In this document: piece after piece, positions 20,046 through 20,979 of the stretch
How the letters are laid out: each line of letters starts with the position of its first letter
Numbering within the stretch: position 1 is the stretch's first letter
Origin: UBA940 sp031548515
GTDB lineage: Bacteria > Bacteroidota > Bacteroidia > Bacteroidales > Rikenellaceae
Direction: 5' to 3'
DNA: 20,979 bases
Assembly: GCA_031548515.1 (NCBI GenBank)
Contig: JAVBRB010000010.1
Location: 1-20,979, forward strand
Made by a program: the position numbers and the translations under genes
Notes under the pieces: model-generated
Told to the model about the DNA's origin: nothing
The model's database searches: none
Seen by the model: only the letters and a program-made list of their open reading frames with translations

Positions 20046-20979
20046 ATGAAAAGCACAACATTATTTATTCTGACGCTGGCAGTATTGTCGATGTCGGTAT
20101 CCTCCTGTAAAAAAGATAACCCGGTAACGCCTCCCGACACCTCGGCGACCCTTTCGGCCAGTCCGGACGAGCGGACTGTGAATTTCCCCGCGTCGGGCGG
20201 ATTTACAGATTATGTCATTACGACGGATCAGGTCTCCTGGAGTTTCTCTTCAACCCGGACGTGGTGCGATGTATTTACATTGGCACAGGACGACAGTGTA
20301 TTGAGGATATCGGCTGACCCCCATACGTCGCTCACAGCGCCACTGGAGGCCAAGGTAACCATTACAGCGGGCGACGCCACGCCCATCGAGATCACAGTTA
20401 CCCAGGATGCCTACGTGCCGCCAGTGACCACATCCAAGAGCATCTATGTGGCCGGACAGGAAATGATCGGAGACAACAACTATTCCATGCTGTGGAAATA
20501 TCAGGATGCCACGGTCACACGACAGCAGCTCTCGACGAAAGCGTTTTCAAGCGCAAACTCTGTTTTTTTGAACGGGACCGATGTGTATGTGGGAGGGCAT
20601 GACTACCATGAAACCGGGAAGAGTCCTGACTGGGGTACGGCGACCGTATGGGAAAACGGAACGGCCGTAGTCCAGGAAAAACCGGCGGGATCCGTCAATT
20701 TAAGCCGTGTGAACTCAGTCGTGACCGTCAACAATAAAGTTTACGCGGCGGGGTATTATTCTCCGACTTTTGATAATCCCCGTGCCTGCGTATGGGTGGA
20801 CGGCGTATTGAATACGGCGCTCCTGAATGAGACCGAGAGAACCGAGGCGAAATTTATCGGCATATCGACGGACGGAAAGGTCCATGTGCTGGGTTGTAAG
20901 TATGAAACCGTTGACGGGATCGAATATGAAATACTCCGGTACTGGGTAGACGGTGTCGCCCAGACCGGTTATCCCACAA
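20046..20979 (+). CDS. BACON-domain surface lipoprotein with propeller-like repeats (3' truncated)
   Basis: The frame is open from the ATG at 20046 to the window edge (311 codons, no stop). A lipoprotein signal (MKSTTLFILTLAVLSMSVSS, lipid Cys21 followed by KKD) is followed by a BACON domain (about 33-120; WSFSSTRTWCDVFTL, then EAKVTITAGDATPIEITVTQ). BACON is a Bacteroidales Ig-like module common in carbohydrate- and host-glycan-related surface proteins. From about 128 on, units of 45-55 residues repeat the pattern VYVGG/VYAAG/VHVLG followed by a W-x-NG or WVDG turn, resembling blades of a beta-propeller. There is no enzyme motif in the visible part. I find no convincing TAnnTTTG promoter in 19851-20045. 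It is divergent from cutC; partner genes lie beyond the edge. Function unknown; a binding role at the cell surface is an inference. Confidence 0.85.
   Translation, partial: MKSTTLFILTLAVLSMSVSSCKKDNPVTPPDTSATLSASPDERTVNFPASGGFTDYVITTDQVSWSFSSTRTWCDVFTLAQDDSVLRISADPHTSLTAPLEAKVTITAGDATPIEITVTQDAYVPPVTTSKSIYVAGQEMIGDNNYSMLWKYQDATVTRQQLSTKAFSSANSVFLNGTDVYVGGHDYHETGKSPDWGTATVWENGTAVVQEKPAGSVNLSRVNSVVTVNNKVYAAGYYSPTFDNPRACVWVDGVLNTALLNETERTEAKFIGISTDGKVHVLGCKYETVDGIEYEILRYWVDGVAQTGYPT

Noticed and set aside
1..20979. CRISPR array, tRNA, rRNA, insertion sequence or phage genes
   Set aside because: I saw no regularly spaced direct repeats, no cloverleaf or rRNA-like sequence, and no transposase, integrase or phage structural protein in any frame I read.

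Overview
This is a Bacteroidota chromosome segment, probably order Bacteroidales and plausibly a gut Alistipes or other Rikenellaceae. The basis is a moderately high GC content, Bacteroidetes-type -7 promoter boxes (TAnnTTTG) ahead of several genes, A-rich leaders without strong Shine-Dalgarno sites, a BACON-domain lipoprotein, an OprP/OprO-type porin and the general protein repertoire. The genus is an inference. I see no rRNA, tRNA, CRISPR array, transposase or phage gene.

Layout. 1-900: the 3' end of ATP-type phosphoenolpyruvate carboxykinase and a strong intrinsic terminator. 896-1891: an aldo/keto reductase of the glyceraldehyde-3-phosphate reductase (YghZ) type. 2087-3399: a two-gene unit with an ATGA overlap, encoding a RIC/ScdA-like hemerythrin protein without the N-terminal cysteine pair and a LuxR-type regulator whose receiver domain has lost its phospho-acceptor Asp. 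13088 down to 3477, all on the minus strand: ten consecutive genes with short gaps, cysC-cysD-cysN-sulfotransferase-porin-pstS-pstC-pstA-pstB-tetR. 13283-14356 (plus): a membrane-embedded AraC-type regulator, divergent from that block. 16100 down to 14353: a DUF2156 and GNAT acyltransferase pair. 16101-16422: a 322-bp gap holding a repeat-derived, inverted-repeat-bounded element. 19802 down to 16423: cutC and a large transglutaminase-fold lipoprotein. 20046-end: a truncated BACON/propeller-like lipoprotein on the plus strand.

How the genes work together. CysD and CysN make adenosine phosphosulfate and CysC phosphorylates it to PAPS, the universal sulfuryl donor. The next gene is a PAPS-dependent sulfotransferase. 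No APS/PAPS reductase or sulfite reductase is present, so the operon looks built for sulfating a small molecule, not for cysteine synthesis. Human-gut Bacteroides have a comparable arrangement in which the sulfotransferase sulfates steroids. The block continues 23 bp later into an anion-selective porin and a Pst-type ABC importer that lacks PhoU and carries a TetR regulator in its place. This raises the possibility that anion uptake and sulfation are expressed together. A promoter ahead of cysC (TTTG-N20-TAAACTTG) is overlaid by two near-perfect palindromes, a typical repressor-operator arrangement.

The most interesting items are the sulfation/anion-uptake block with its palindromic control region, the hemerythrin plus degenerate-receiver LuxR pair, and the small repeat family (a 28-bp palindromic motif present twice, and a roughly 220-bp element with imperfect inverted ends).
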